From CAMBDS01 sp964355675 (GTDB lineage Bacteria; Electryoneota; AABM5-125-24; Hatepunaeales; Hatepunaeaceae), in the NCBI GenBank assembly GCA_964355675.1, contig CAYHEC010000022.1, positions 1 to 64,000 on the forward strand: 64,000 nt of DNA, read 5' to 3'. Positions within the stretch are counted from its first letter, which is position 1; every line of letters begins with the position of its first letter. A program made the translations under genes and the position numbers. Below, one piece after another: positions 28,201 through 35,407 of this stretch. The notes under the pieces were generated by a model. The model was not told where the DNA came from, did not search any database, and was given only the letters and a program-made list of their open reading frames with translations.

Positions 28201-28295
28201 GTCGGGCTGGTGCTTGTCTGCGCAATTACAGAGGGAACATGCGCCAGTGCAACTGTGATCAGTACTAAAATGAGTGAAAGTTTGGACAGTCTCAA
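25278..28295 (-). CDS. Large periplasmic TPR protein
   Basis: 1005 residues, with a signal peptide (LSLILVLITVALAHVPSVIAQ) and then almost entirely tetratricopeptide-type repeats of 34-37 residues, at least 20. The A-x-Y/F...YP pattern is clear (AVEAYRLLIEKYPKNPIIPE-like units). This is the pattern of YbgF/CpoB and BamD-type envelope scaffolds. A TTG start at 28295 is the only choice that keeps the signal peptide intact. It probably organises an outer-membrane or gliding/secretion assembly; the partner is not visible. A promoter lies at 28,532-28,561, giving a leader of about 230 nt that contains a complete palindromic element. Confidence 0.85.
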   Translation of the reverse strand: MRLSKLSLILVLITVALAHVPSVIAQTSTSPTLADRDFSVAVGMYRDGLFQSAASRFSDFLLKYPDAVRTPQAIYLLGECQFQLGRFKAAEDEFQKLLARFPFDELADEAALRIGQALLESGNSAEATRQLKAFTEKRKESSLLAEAVYWLGEAQSSSGDTASAEATFKLLLTTQPRHPQAAWAVYKVGFFRELKKDTVAALSAYETTWREYPNAAPAASARYRAGNLLYANGSFDKAKTILESATIQTSDSSVFRRSKFILGEIAFASNSLVDAEAYYKTALAADSTTDPAPQALFALGWLKAKQEKWNEAASNYEAVVRLFPKTNLAGDALIEAGTARSRAGSSEKAMDLWKQALAKYPGTVVAGRAGIEIGRLSIRQGKAREALDPLTKALESPLENRYKATAWRFYAMVGEAIGGDTDVLKACKKGLASDPSPEDEEELLFFLGYYLLKGSNPVEAVKTLEQLLEKYPGGVRAVDGWFWLAEARYAAEQYQAAESAYRLLIEKYPKNPIIPEARYGRAWSLFRAGDYRSAGIAFTEFAKLHSQHRYALDAELRAADSRFSAKDYSGAEDAYRAFARKAEGNSEQLRAIYQIAVCQLKADKYNPAAESFRLFAEKYPANELADDAGYMVGWSLFKGGRFKEAADAYASFLAANPQSTYASQAAYGKADAFYNLKQFVEAAQSYQSLIELYPDSPLAGDAISGLQWCAMQIGDVERALRVADQFAATNPNSQLADDLALRVGDILYNSGDMVRAADAYQRLVDRHPNSDLAPAALYWKGRAHLEQKDTSAALNAWEEVVKHDRKSSFAPTSLFQIGLTRLAGGDTTGALAQFIAVERDYASSDIASEATLKVATIRRAKGDPESALKLLSPIVSSGSGDIRVRASIEIARCLIDQKRYEEGYQTSLKAASERTDAIGAEAQFVVGEALVKLDQPLKAAEAFLRIKYLFTGQAEWVARGQIEGAKLKLKSGEKDEARRILTTMARDYGDDRWGLEASRILKEIR

Positions 28296-28351
28296 CGATT
28301 GTTTGCCGATATTTATGTTTTGATAGTTGGCGAGATATTTCCAGGCAAAAT

Positions 28352-28501
28352 AGTCTGTCCGAGAATAGGATTGAATGCCCTGATACGCCCACTGCCGACC
28401 CGCCGTGGTCGGCAGATGTTATGCATATTCAATCTCTTGTACTGCCGACCGCGGCGGGTCGGCAGTGGATTTCTGATAATTTTGGCATTCTCGGACAGAC
28501 T
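28352..28501. repeat. Nested palindromic element, 150 bp
   Basis: Boundary arms AGTCTGTCCGAGAAT (28352-28366) and the exact complement (28487-28501). Inside are two palindromes, ACTGCCGACCCGCC...GGTCGGCAG (about 28388-28414) and ACTGCCGACCGCGGCGGGTC...(28441-28466). The ATTGAAT/ATTCAAT pair forms a further layer. It sits in the leader of the TPR gene. Confidence 0.88.
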
Positions 28502-28531
28502 CAAAAGAGAGTAATTCAATAAGTAACACTC

Positions 28532-28561
28532 AATATATCCTCTCCAGTCGAACAATGTCAA
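28532..28561 (-). promoter_or_regulatory. Sigma-70-type promoter for the TPR gene
   Basis: On the minus strand, TTGACA (28561-28556), an 18-nt spacer and TATATT (28537-28532). It is back to back with the plus-strand promoter at 28,681. Confidence 0.6.
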
Positions 28562-28617
28562 GCAAACTAAGATTATTGGATAATTATTGCGGATAGAGGC
28601 ATATCGATCTCTGTAGT

Positions 28618-28751
28618 AAGGTGCTGTCACGTGACCTCACATGACAACTAATACAAATTGCCAGTCTTCTGTTCATTCATTTGGCTAACAGCCTCTTTAT
28701 TGATATATTACCTATCCCATGTTTACAAGTAACACCCCTTGACAGCACCTT
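28618..28751. repeat. 134-bp interval with 12-bp terminal inverted repeats
   Basis: AAGGTGCTGTCA (28618-28629) and its exact complement TGACAGCACCTT (28740-28751). The left end continues into TGTCACGTGAC. The right end covers the TTG start codon of the ABC exporter, and the promoter at 28,681 lies within. It could be a MITE-like insertion that supplied the promoter; shorter relatives are at 23,656 and 48,118. Confidence 0.5.
28681..28709 (+). promoter_or_regulatory. Sigma-70-type promoter for the ABC exporter
   Basis: TTGGCT (28681-28686), a 17-nt spacer and TATATT (28704-28709). It gives a short leader of about 23 nt before the TTG start at 28739. Confidence 0.5.
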
Positions 28752-30589
28752 CGGTTCCCATATCAGACGATTGGAGCGTTGAAAAACGACTGTTAGGGCT
28801 ATTCAAGCCCTACCGCAGACAACTCAGCCTTGCCTTGCTCGGCACGCTCTACTTCGGTCTAACCAACTCGGCGCTCGCCCTGATCATCGCCGCGATGATG
28901 GAGTTATTCGCTGGAGCAAGCTCTGCTGTGCTCTCGCATACAACGCTAAATCTTCATCTTCACCGATCATTCCTCGGCATCGACGTCTATAACGTCACTT
29001 TGAACGGAGCAGATGCGGCACGTTCATTTGTTTTCCTGCTGGCGATAGTTGCTGTCGGTCTGGTTCTGCTGAAAGACGTTGTATTTTTCGCCAAAGAATA
29101 TACACTCTGGAAAGTCACCAACGGCGCTCTCGCCAAGCTGAAAACCACACTGTTTGACCGGATAGTCCGGCTTCCGCTCGCCTACTCCGACCGCGAGAGA
29201 TCGGGTGATGTGATTGCTCGCGTCACTTATGACGTGACCCAGCTCGAAGGGGCGATTCGTTCCAGCATCAATATAACAAAATCGATGCTCTACACTGTGA
29301 TCTACCTCGGCGGAATGTTTGCGATGAACTGGTCTTTGACGCTCGTTGCAATGGCAATTTTCCCACTTTCAGCGGTTCTAATCAAATCTTTCGGTGGAAG
29401 GATGCGCAAGGCGGCGCGGAACTTGTCGTTGAATGTCGCCGATTATACCGCCTTTATCACTGAAGCCACCGGTGGCGCACGGGCGATCAAGGCATTCGGG
29501 CAGGAGGAGAACCAAAGCAAGTCTTTCAATGAAAAGCTGAAAGATAATTATCGCTGGGCAATGAAAAGCGCCAAGTACGCCGCGATTAATTCTCCGGCAC
29601 AAGAGACGATCTCGACGCTTGGCTCTTTCGCACTGGTAGTTTATTGTGGTCTGCGCATCATCAACGGTACGATCACTGTGGGTGATCTCACTGGTTTTAT
29701 CGTGCTTCTCTCTAATGCCTACAAACCGATCAAAGACCTTGGCGAGTTGACAGGAACGACCCAACGGGCGGTGGCGTCATCACGTCGGATCTTCGAAATC
29801 CTCGATGAACCGGATGAGGGTGAAACCATCGGATCTGGGACTCTGACGCCGGAAATCAAGGGACGATTGGAATTTCAGGATGTCAAGTTCTCCTACACCG
29901 GCGGCGAGCGAGTACTGAATGGGATTAACCTGGCTGTAGAGACCGGTGAAACTCTGGCGTTGGTGGGACCTTCTGGCGGAGGCAAATCGACCGTTATGAG
30001 CCTGATCCCACGGTTTTATCCCTTGCATGAAGGACGGATTGAACTCGATGGCATAAATACTGCCGAATACGATTTGGCATATCTCAGACGGGCGATTGCT
30101 TACGTTCCTCAGGAAACGATCCTCTTCTCCGGGACAATTGAGCAAAATATCCTCTTTGGCAGGCAGGAAGCAAGCCACGACGAAGTTATCGTCGCCGCTC
30201 GAGCCGCCAATGCGCTTGAATTTATCGAACGATTGCCGGGTGGTATGCAAAGCGAGGTGGGGGAGCGCGGCGTGCAACTTTCAGGAGGCCAGCGCCAAAG
30301 AATCGCTATCGCGCGAGCCATTTTGCGCGATCCGAAAATCCTGTTGTTGGACGAAGCCACATCTGCTCTCGACACCGAATCCGAGCGTCTGGTGCAGGAA
30401 GCTCTCGACCGACTCCGTAAGAACAGAACCACCATTGTCATCGCTCACCGCCTCTCGACAATTCAGAATGCCGACAAAATTGCGGTTGTTGTCGATGGAA
30501 GGATTGCCGAGTGCGGATCTCATACGGAATTGCACGCTCTTCGCGGAGTGTATCGGCGGTTGTGCGATCAGCAAATGAGTATGGGGTGA
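28739..30589 (+). CDS. ABC exporter, fused permease and ATPase (MsbA-like)
   Basis: 616 residues, a type IV exporter half-transporter that works as a homodimer. About six transmembrane helices (residues 25-310) are followed by a nucleotide-binding domain. Walker A is GPSGGGKST, the signature is LSGGQRQRIAIARAIL and Walker B is ILLLDEATSALD, followed by the H-loop IVIAHRLSTI. This is the family of lipid A or lipid-linked glycan exporters. The downstream glycosyltransferase supports an envelope glycolipid role. A TTG start at 28739 is the only start before the first helix, because a TAA lies 9 nt upstream. Confidence 0.92.
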   Translation: MTAPSVPISDDWSVEKRLLGLFKPYRRQLSLALLGTLYFGLTNSALALIIAAMMELFAGASSAVLSHTTLNLHLHRSFLGIDVYNVTLNGADAARSFVFLLAIVAVGLVLLKDVVFFAKEYTLWKVTNGALAKLKTTLFDRIVRLPLAYSDRERSGDVIARVTYDVTQLEGAIRSSINITKSMLYTVIYLGGMFAMNWSLTLVAMAIFPLSAVLIKSFGGRMRKAARNLSLNVADYTAFITEATGGARAIKAFGQEENQSKSFNEKLKDNYRWAMKSAKYAAINSPAQETISTLGSFALVVYCGLRIINGTITVGDLTGFIVLLSNAYKPIKDLGELTGTTQRAVASSRRIFEILDEPDEGETIGSGTLTPEIKGRLEFQDVKFSYTGGERVLNGINLAVETGETLALVGPSGGGKSTVMSLIPRFYPLHEGRIELDGINTAEYDLAYLRRAIAYVPQETILFSGTIEQNILFGRQEASHDEVIVAARAANALEFIERLPGGMQSEVGERGVQLSGGQRQRIAIARAILRDPKILLLDEATSALDTESERLVQEALDRLRKNRTTIVIAHRLSTIQNADKIAVVVDGRIAECGSHTELHALRGVYRRLCDQQMSMG

Positions 30590-30602
30590 CAAGCCGGGTA
30601 CT

Positions 30603-30647
30603 GGCGATTTAAATCGCCGTCTAATAACAGGGCGAATAAATTCGCCC
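30603..30647. repeat. Two palindromes of the GGCGAxT family
   Basis: GGCGATTTAAATCGCC (30603-30618) is a perfect 16-bp palindrome, and GGGCGAATAAATTCGCCC lies at 30630-30647. They separate the ABC exporter from the GT4 gene. Confidence 0.8.
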
Positions 30648-30695
30648 GTACCGGTTCACAGACTAAACAGGAAACCAATTCTTGCGAATGATTTC

Positions 30696-31811
30696 ATGCG
30701 AGCACTAATTGCTGTCGGACATGCCGGCATCTATGCCGGTGGAGCGCACCAAGCCCTCTACTGCATCATGGGTTTACAGCGAGCCGGCGTTGAAGTTGCC
30801 GCTGTCTGGGGACCCGACGCCGCAGGAGATTCCGAGGGACTGGCTCGCCTTCGCTCGGTTTGCCCAAACGTCTTCGTGATGGATATTCATCGTAACCCGA
30901 CTTGGCAGAGCCTCCGTGAATTCCGGCGCATCTTGACCAATTTCGATCCCGATGTCGTTGAGATTTTTAAATCGAGCGCACAATACCATGCCCTCTTCGG
31001 CGGGATAGGATTAAATCGCTTCGGTTTACTTTTCTACCGGGGAATAAGCCGTCAAATGGACTATTTTCAGGAACTGAAGTACCGTCTGAACCGTGTCGAT
31101 ATTGTAGTGCCGAATTGCCGGGCGCTTGAGGAAATTATTTTACGCTCCGGACGGATCACCCCTGAGAAAGTACAACTCATTTACGACGAAATCGACCCGG
31201 CGTGCAGTGACCCGAATGCAGTGAACGCGTCAGGTCTGCGTGAAGAGCTTGGCATTCCAGAAGACGCTCTGCTCATCACCCATCTTGGCAACTATTCTGT
31301 GTGGAGAGGGCAGGACGTCACCTTGAGGGCGGTGAAAATTCTGAAAGACCGGGGGCTTGACTTTCGGATGCTTTTTTGTGGGAGCGGGACAGAAAATCTT
31401 AAGCCGCTGGTTGATGAGCTTTCACTTAATGCCCGGGTGACACTTTCGCCCTACCGACGCGATCCTGAGCGCGTACTGAAGATCAGCGACGTCTTGGTCA
31501 ACTCCTCAATTGCCAACGAGAGCCTCTCAGGAGCCCTGCTTAACTCCCAGGCGATGGGAATACCGGCCGTCGCCAGCCGTATGCCGGGTTTCGATGAATC
31601 AGTGGGGGACGGGGAGACGGGGATACTCGTGCCGGTGAAAGACCACACGGCTCTCGCTGATGGTATTGCGAGCTTCCTGACGATGCCAAGTGCTGTCCGC
31701 CTCGAATGGGGGAGGCGCGCACATGACAGAGCGATGGGGCATTTCTCTTCTGAAGCTCGCGCTCGTCGTCGGTTGGAGGTCTATAAGTTGGCTATCGATC
31801 GCAGATCTTAA
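30696..31811 (+). CDS. Family 4 glycosyltransferase
   Basis: 371 residues, a GT-B fold retaining transferase. The N-terminal acceptor domain has HAGIYAGGAHQALYCIMGL (glycine-rich loop) and the central part has VVPNCRALEEII. The donor domain has ITHLGNYSVWRGQD, MLFCGSGTE and NSSIANESLSGALLNSQAMG, with the family's conserved glutamates, then GETGILVPV. It uses a nucleotide sugar to extend a glycan on the cytoplasmic face. It lies between an MsbA-like exporter and a small membrane protein, 5 nt before the latter, so the three may form an envelope-glycan unit. Confidence 0.9.
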   Translation: MRALIAVGHAGIYAGGAHQALYCIMGLQRAGVEVAAVWGPDAAGDSEGLARLRSVCPNVFVMDIHRNPTWQSLREFRRILTNFDPDVVEIFKSSAQYHALFGGIGLNRFGLLFYRGISRQMDYFQELKYRLNRVDIVVPNCRALEEIILRSGRITPEKVQLIYDEIDPACSDPNAVNASGLREELGIPEDALLITHLGNYSVWRGQDVTLRAVKILKDRGLDFRMLFCGSGTENLKPLVDELSLNARVTLSPYRRDPERVLKISDVLVNSSIANESLSGALLNSQAMGIPAVASRMPGFDESVGDGETGILVPVKDHTALADGIASFLTMPSAVRLEWGRRAHDRAMGHFSSEARARRRLEVYKLAIDRRS

Positions 31812-31816
31812 AGCAA

Positions 31817-32158
31817 GTGGCATTTTCCATTCGGACTATCCTGCTCCTGACTATTTCGAACCTTTTTATGACTGTCGCCTGGTATGGTCATCTTAAATTC
31901 AAGAGTTATCCGCTTTGGCAGGTTATTCTGGCAAGCTGGCTGATTGCATTCCTGGAATACTGCTTCCAAGTGCCGGCGAACCGTTACGGTCATGGGCAAT
32001 TTACCGCCGCTCAATTAAAGACTATTCAGGAAATTATTACACTTGTAGTGTTCGCGGTCTTCTCGGTGCTGTATCTTAAAGAGGCGTTTCGTTGGAATCA
32101 TGCTGTTGGCTTTGCATTGATCGCCGCAGGAGCGTTTTTCGTCTTTCAAAAAGTATGA
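31817..32158 (+). CDS. DMT-family small membrane protein (DUF486)
   Basis: 113 residues with four hydrophobic helices and the DUF486 signatures YGHLKF and FLEYCFQVPANRYG. A further stretch, QFTAAQLKTIQEIITLVVFA, is strongly conserved in this family. It is related to EamA-type small transporters; no substrate is known. The start is a GTG only 5 nt after the GT4 stop, which suggests co-translation, although no clear ribosome site is seen. Confidence 0.85.
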   Translation: MAFSIRTILLLTISNLFMTVAWYGHLKFKSYPLWQVILASWLIAFLEYCFQVPANRYGHGQFTAAQLKTIQEIITLVVFAVFSVLYLKEAFRWNHAVGFALIAAGAFFVFQKV

Positions 32159-32171
32159 TACATTCTATGTC

Positions 32172-32390
32172 TCTTGGAGAGCGGCTTTTCAAGCCGCTCT
32201 TGAGTCTGTCCGAGAATAAGAAGGTGTGTGTCGCAGGGTGTCCACACCCTGCGACAAATAATTGTAATTTTGCAACTTTGCCTCAGGGTGAGGACACCCT
32301 GAGGCAGGAATTCCACATTCTCGGACAGGCTCTCTGGTCGGGCTGGAAGCCCGACCTACGCGAACCAGAGCGGACTGAAAGTCCGCCCTC
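32172..32390. repeat. Palindrome cluster with a 129-bp nested element
   Basis: AGTCTGTCCGAGAAT (32203-32217) and ATTCTCGGACAGGCT (32317-32331) bound two palindromes. These are GTCGCAGGGTG...CACCCTGCGAC (32230-32255) and GCCTCAGGGTG...CACCCTGAGGC (32280-32305). Outside them are GAGCGGCTTTTCAAGCCGCTC (from 32179) and a GGTCGGGCTGGAAGCCCGACC hairpin (from 32337), then GGCGGACTGAAAGTCCGCC-like sequence. No gene is present in 32,159-32,433. Confidence 0.85.
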
Positions 32391-32433
32391 CAGGAGGAGT
32401 AAATAATTCAAAAACAAGTAAAGGAAATAGTTA

Positions 32434-32550
32434 ATGAAGAAGTTTCGTTGTTTGGCTTGTGGCTACGAAGCGTACGCCGAAGAGCCGCCCGATATCTGCC
32501 CGGTTTGCGGAGCCCCGAAGGATATGTTCGAGGAGGTGGAGGAGGATTAG
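32434..32550 (+). CDS. Rubredoxin-like zinc/iron microprotein
   Basis: 38 residues. Two CxxC pairs are visible: CLACGYEA and CPVCGAPKDMF, in the spacing of the rubredoxin-like domain found at the end of rubrerythrins. It would bind one Fe or Zn. The acidic tail EEVEED is typical of short stand-alone forms. AAAGGAAAT lies upstream of the ATG at 32434. It is read in a different frame from, and just upstream of, otsB; it is too short for most gene callers. It may be an electron carrier or a small regulatory zinc ribbon. Confidence 0.8.
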   Translation: MKKFRCLACGYEAYAEEPPDICPVCGAPKDMFEEVEED

Positions 32551-32666
32551 TTATCTCGCCATCGAATGATTTGGAATCAGTTGAATCAGCGTTTCCGGAA
32601 GAGTTCACGTCGGATGAAGCCCGGTTGCCCGTTGAGCAAGCTGTAATTCCGCCTTTGGAGGTTGCT

Positions 32667-33446
32667 GTGGCAACTGTATCTTTGAAGCTATTGAAACTCG
32701 GATTTTCACTTGCGAGTTCGAACCAACGTGTTCTCATGCTCGACTATGACGGCACGCTCGCACCGTTTCGGGTCGATAGGCATGAGGCGGTTCCCTACCC
32801 TGGCATTACCGAGATAATCGCCGAGATAATCGCGGCGGGCGACAGAGTGGTTATCATTTCAGGGCGGCTGGCAAGTGAAGTAGCCGGACTCATCGGCCTC
32901 ACCACACTGCCGGAAATCTGGGGATGTCATGGCTGGGAATTGCTTAAACAGGGTGAATTGAAACGCCTGCCGCTGTTGCCCAAACAGCAGGAGAGAATCT
33001 TTAAGGCGGGTTACATCCTTAAGAATGAAGGGTATCAATCCCGGCTTGAGTATAAACACGGTAGTCTGGCGTTGCACTGGCGGGGCGCATCGGAGGAAGA
33101 GAAGGCGGCGATTCTCATCGCGGGATTAAGAGCCATGGAACCGGCAACGGGAAGTTATATAAAACTCCACCGTTTCGATGGCGGATTAGAGTTGCGCGCC
33201 ACGGGAAGAGACAAGGGAATTGTTGTTAACGAGATTCTCGATGGAATTGATCCCAGCCTGCCTGTCGCCTATTTAGGAGATGATCTTACCGACGAAGACG
33301 CTTTTCAAGCCATAAAAACGAGAGGTTTAGGCATACTTGTCAGACCAGAATCGCGTAAAACCGCGGCGTCAGTCTGGCTCAAACCACCCGAAGAGCTGAT
33401 TGAATTTCTTGATCTGTGGCTAAGATCGATACGGCTGGAGAGGTAG
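32667..33446 (+). CDS. otsB: Trehalose-6-phosphate phosphatase
   Basis: HAD-superfamily enzyme that converts trehalose 6-phosphate to trehalose. LDYDGTLAPF carries the catalytic aspartates (motif I), VVIISGRLASEV is motif II-like, and YLGDDLTDEDAF is motif IV. About 259 residues from the GTG at 32667, which has GGAGG 5 nt upstream. The open frame runs back to 32448, but that part overlaps the rubredoxin-like gene and is arginine-rich and unlike the family, so I reject the longer start. otsA follows 200 nt downstream. Confidence 0.9.
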   Translation: MATVSLKLLKLGFSLASSNQRVLMLDYDGTLAPFRVDRHEAVPYPGITEIIAEIIAAGDRVVIISGRLASEVAGLIGLTTLPEIWGCHGWELLKQGELKRLPLLPKQQERIFKAGYILKNEGYQSRLEYKHGSLALHWRGASEEEKAAILIAGLRAMEPATGSYIKLHRFDGGLELRATGRDKGIVVNEILDGIDPSLPVAYLGDDLTDEDAFQAIKTRGLGILVRPESRKTAASVWLKPPEELIEFLDLWLRSIRLER

Positions 33447-33490
33447 CGCTGAGGAATAGTTGTATTGACAAGTTAGGTTGTAATACAGAG

Positions 33491-33570
33491 TCACCCTGAA
33501 CGTAGTAAAAGGTCTCTGTTTATAAGTCCATAAAACAGAGATGCTTCACTTCGTTCAGCATGAATCCTGT
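33491..33570. repeat. Imperfect inverted repeat
   Basis: CCTGAACGTAGTAAAAGGTC (from 33494) pairs imperfectly with the sequence ending CACTTCGTTCAGCATG (33548-33563). The inner arms are TCTCTGTTT and AAACAGAGA. This is the CTGAACG...CGTTCAG hairpin type common between genes. The rest of 33,447-33,648 shows nothing clear. Confidence 0.6.
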
Positions 33571-33648
33571 ATGTGTGACAACCTTGCTTATCTATACAAA
33601 TAGTAATTAGAGGGTGTTAACCCAGTAGCGATATTCTTAGGAAGTGAA

Positions 33649-35172
33649 ATGTCCCCTCATAGACAAAGTGAACGCCCGAAATATAAGCCTCGAGTCGAAC
33701 GACTGGTCGCTGTTTCAAACCGTTTGCCTATTGCCGTTCAGCGCAAAGGCGGTGGGTGGCAGGTTCAGCCCGGCTCGGGGGGGTTGATTACGGCTATCAC
33801 TCCGGTTCTTAAAAATCGCGGTGGCCTTTGGATTGGCTGGTCGGGAACAACTGAGGAAGTAGATTGGGGCGAAGAGCTCGATCTTGCTTCGAAGAAGTCC
33901 GGGTATCGGATTCATCCCGTCACACTTACTCCTGATGAGCTCGAAAACTTCTATTTCGGTTTTGCAAATGAAGTGATCTGGCCGTTGTTTCATGATCTGA
34001 CAACGCGTTGCAATTTTAATCCTCAATATTGGTATTATTATCTGCAAGTCAACGATAAATATGCCGAAACTATTGGTAAATACAGCCTTTCAAGCGATTA
34101 CGTCTGGGTGCAAGACTACCACTTGATTGCTGTGGCACAGATGCTTAGAAAGCGGCGAATCTCACGGCGGACCGGATTTTTTCTGCACATACCCTTCCCA
34201 TCGCCCGATGTCTTTATGCGCCTACCCTGGAGGGCGGAGTTGTTGCGCGCTCTGCTCGAATATGACCTGATCGGGTTTCAGACGATACGCGACCGTCGAA
34301 ATTTTATTCACTGCCTTCAATACATTTCGCCCAATCTGAAGACCATCGGCAGGGGAGACGTCGTTTCTATCGAAGTCGATGGGCGTACTGTACGGGTGGG
34401 AGCCTTCCCAATCTCGATTGATTATGAACATTTTTCAGCCGCGTCAGCGACTTTGGCTGTTCAGACCAAACTCCACTGGCTCCGTGAGGCAATGCTTGGA
34501 AGCCAGATCATTCTCGGAGTTGATAGACTCGATTACACCAAAGGGCTCCCCGAAAGACTCCGTTCTTTCCGACTTGCCCTTGAACGTCATCCTGACTTGC
34601 GTCGTCGGTTAACTCTTGTGCAAGTTCTCGTACCAAGTCGGACAGATGTGCCGGAATATCAGCAGTTAAAAAATGAAGTCGAACGATTAGTAGGTGAAAT
34701 CAACGGCCAGTTCACCAATGGTGGGTGGGCTCCAGTTCTATACATGTTCCGCAATCTCGACAGCGACGAGTTACTCGCCTACTACCGCGCCGCCCAGATC
34801 GCCCTCGTCACTCCGATCAAAGATGGCATGAATCTTGTCGCCAAGGAGTACTGCGCGTGCAACCTTGAGGAGGAGGGCGTCCTGATCCTTTCAGAGTTTG
34901 CCGGAGCGGCGTCACAACTTCAAAAAAATGCGTTGCTGGTCAACCCGCACGACATCGAAGGCGTTGCCGAAGCCATCTATCGGGCTTTCACAATGGATCC
35001 GGAAGAGAAGCAAGTTAGAATGAAACGAATGCGTGAATCGATCAAAAAGAACAATATTTTCTATTGGGTCGATTCCTATCTTGCCGCCGCTTTCTCGAAG
35101 AAGCTCGACGACTTTCCCGCTGAGGAGGAGTATGTTCCCGATTTCCGTCTGGAAAGAGAACAAGACGGTTGA
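33649..35172 (+). CDS. otsA: Trehalose-6-phosphate synthase (GT20)
   Basis: 507 residues. Joins UDP- or ADP-glucose and glucose 6-phosphate to give trehalose 6-phosphate. Characteristic GT20 stretches are VSNRLPIAV, WVQDYHLIAVAQML, FFLHIPFPSPDVF, GVDRLDYTKGLPERL and TPIKDGMNLVAKEY. The close relative glucosylglycerol-phosphate synthase shares the fold, but the neighbouring otsB makes trehalose the better reading. The N-terminal tail of about 18 residues is basic and unlike the core. AGGAAGTGAAATG gives an acceptable ribosome site. Its stop codon overlaps the -35 box of the next promoter. Confidence 0.93.
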   Translation: MSPHRQSERPKYKPRVERLVAVSNRLPIAVQRKGGGWQVQPGSGGLITAITPVLKNRGGLWIGWSGTTEEVDWGEELDLASKKSGYRIHPVTLTPDELENFYFGFANEVIWPLFHDLTTRCNFNPQYWYYYLQVNDKYAETIGKYSLSSDYVWVQDYHLIAVAQMLRKRRISRRTGFFLHIPFPSPDVFMRLPWRAELLRALLEYDLIGFQTIRDRRNFIHCLQYISPNLKTIGRGDVVSIEVDGRTVRVGAFPISIDYEHFSAASATLAVQTKLHWLREAMLGSQIILGVDRLDYTKGLPERLRSFRLALERHPDLRRRLTLVQVLVPSRTDVPEYQQLKNEVERLVGEINGQFTNGGWAPVLYMFRNLDSDELLAYYRAAQIALVTPIKDGMNLVAKEYCACNLEEEGVLILSEFAGAASQLQKNALLVNPHDIEGVAEAIYRAFTMDPEEKQVRMKRMRESIKKNNIFYWVDSYLAAAFSKKLDDFPAEEEYVPDFRLEREQDG

Positions 35173-35197
35173 CAATTGCGAGATTTTGGTGTATAAT
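35169..35197 (+). promoter_or_regulatory. Perfect consensus sigma-70 promoter
   Basis: TTGACA (35169-35174), a 17-nt spacer and TATAAT (35192-35197): both boxes match the consensus at every position. It starts within the otsA stop codon and drives the TPP riboswitch leader. Transcription probably begins near 35,204. Confidence 0.85.
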
Positions 35198-35269
35198 GGT
35201 TTTATGACAGGTCGAGATGCCCTGTCCTACTTATAAATAGAACGGCAATCCAAGCGCCGTTCGATCAAT

Positions 35270-35355
35270 GCAAAGGGGTGGTGGTCAACTTAGACTGCCT
35301 GAGATAACACCCTTGAACCTGATCCGGATAATACCGGCGTAGGAATTGCGAGTTA
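35270..35355 (+). promoter_or_regulatory. TPP riboswitch (THI element)
   Basis: The aptamer contains AGGGGTG (from 35274), CTGCCTGAGATAACACCCTT (the CUGAGA core), GAACCTGATCCGGATAATAC and CGGCGTAGGAA, all hallmark THI-box segments in the right order. It binds thiamin pyrophosphate. A Rho-independent terminator follows 13 nt later, so control is most likely by premature termination when TPP is abundant. The regulated gene is a TonB-dependent receptor rather than a thi biosynthesis gene. Confidence 0.96.
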
Positions 35356-35367
35356 GATATTCAACAG

Positions 35368-35394
35368 ACCGCTTCCTTTAGGAGCGGTTTTTTT
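35368..35394 (+). terminator. Riboswitch-controlled intrinsic terminator
   Basis: ACCGCTTCC, a TTTA loop and GGAGCGGT form a hairpin with one bulge, followed directly by seven T residues. It lies between the TPP aptamer and the start of the receptor gene at 35408. Confidence 0.9.
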
Positions 35395-35407
35395 ATGGGA
35401 AATAATT

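Noticed and set aside
28352..28501. Insertion sequence
   Set aside because: 150 bp with inverted ends but no transposase frame.
32448..32666. Longer N-terminus for OtsB
   Set aside because: Overlaps the rubredoxin-like gene, is Arg/Gly-rich, and a GTG with GGAGG lies at 32667.
33649..35172. Glucosylglycerol-phosphate synthase
   Set aside because: Same GT20 fold, but the neighbouring trehalose-6-phosphate phosphatase gene favours OtsA.
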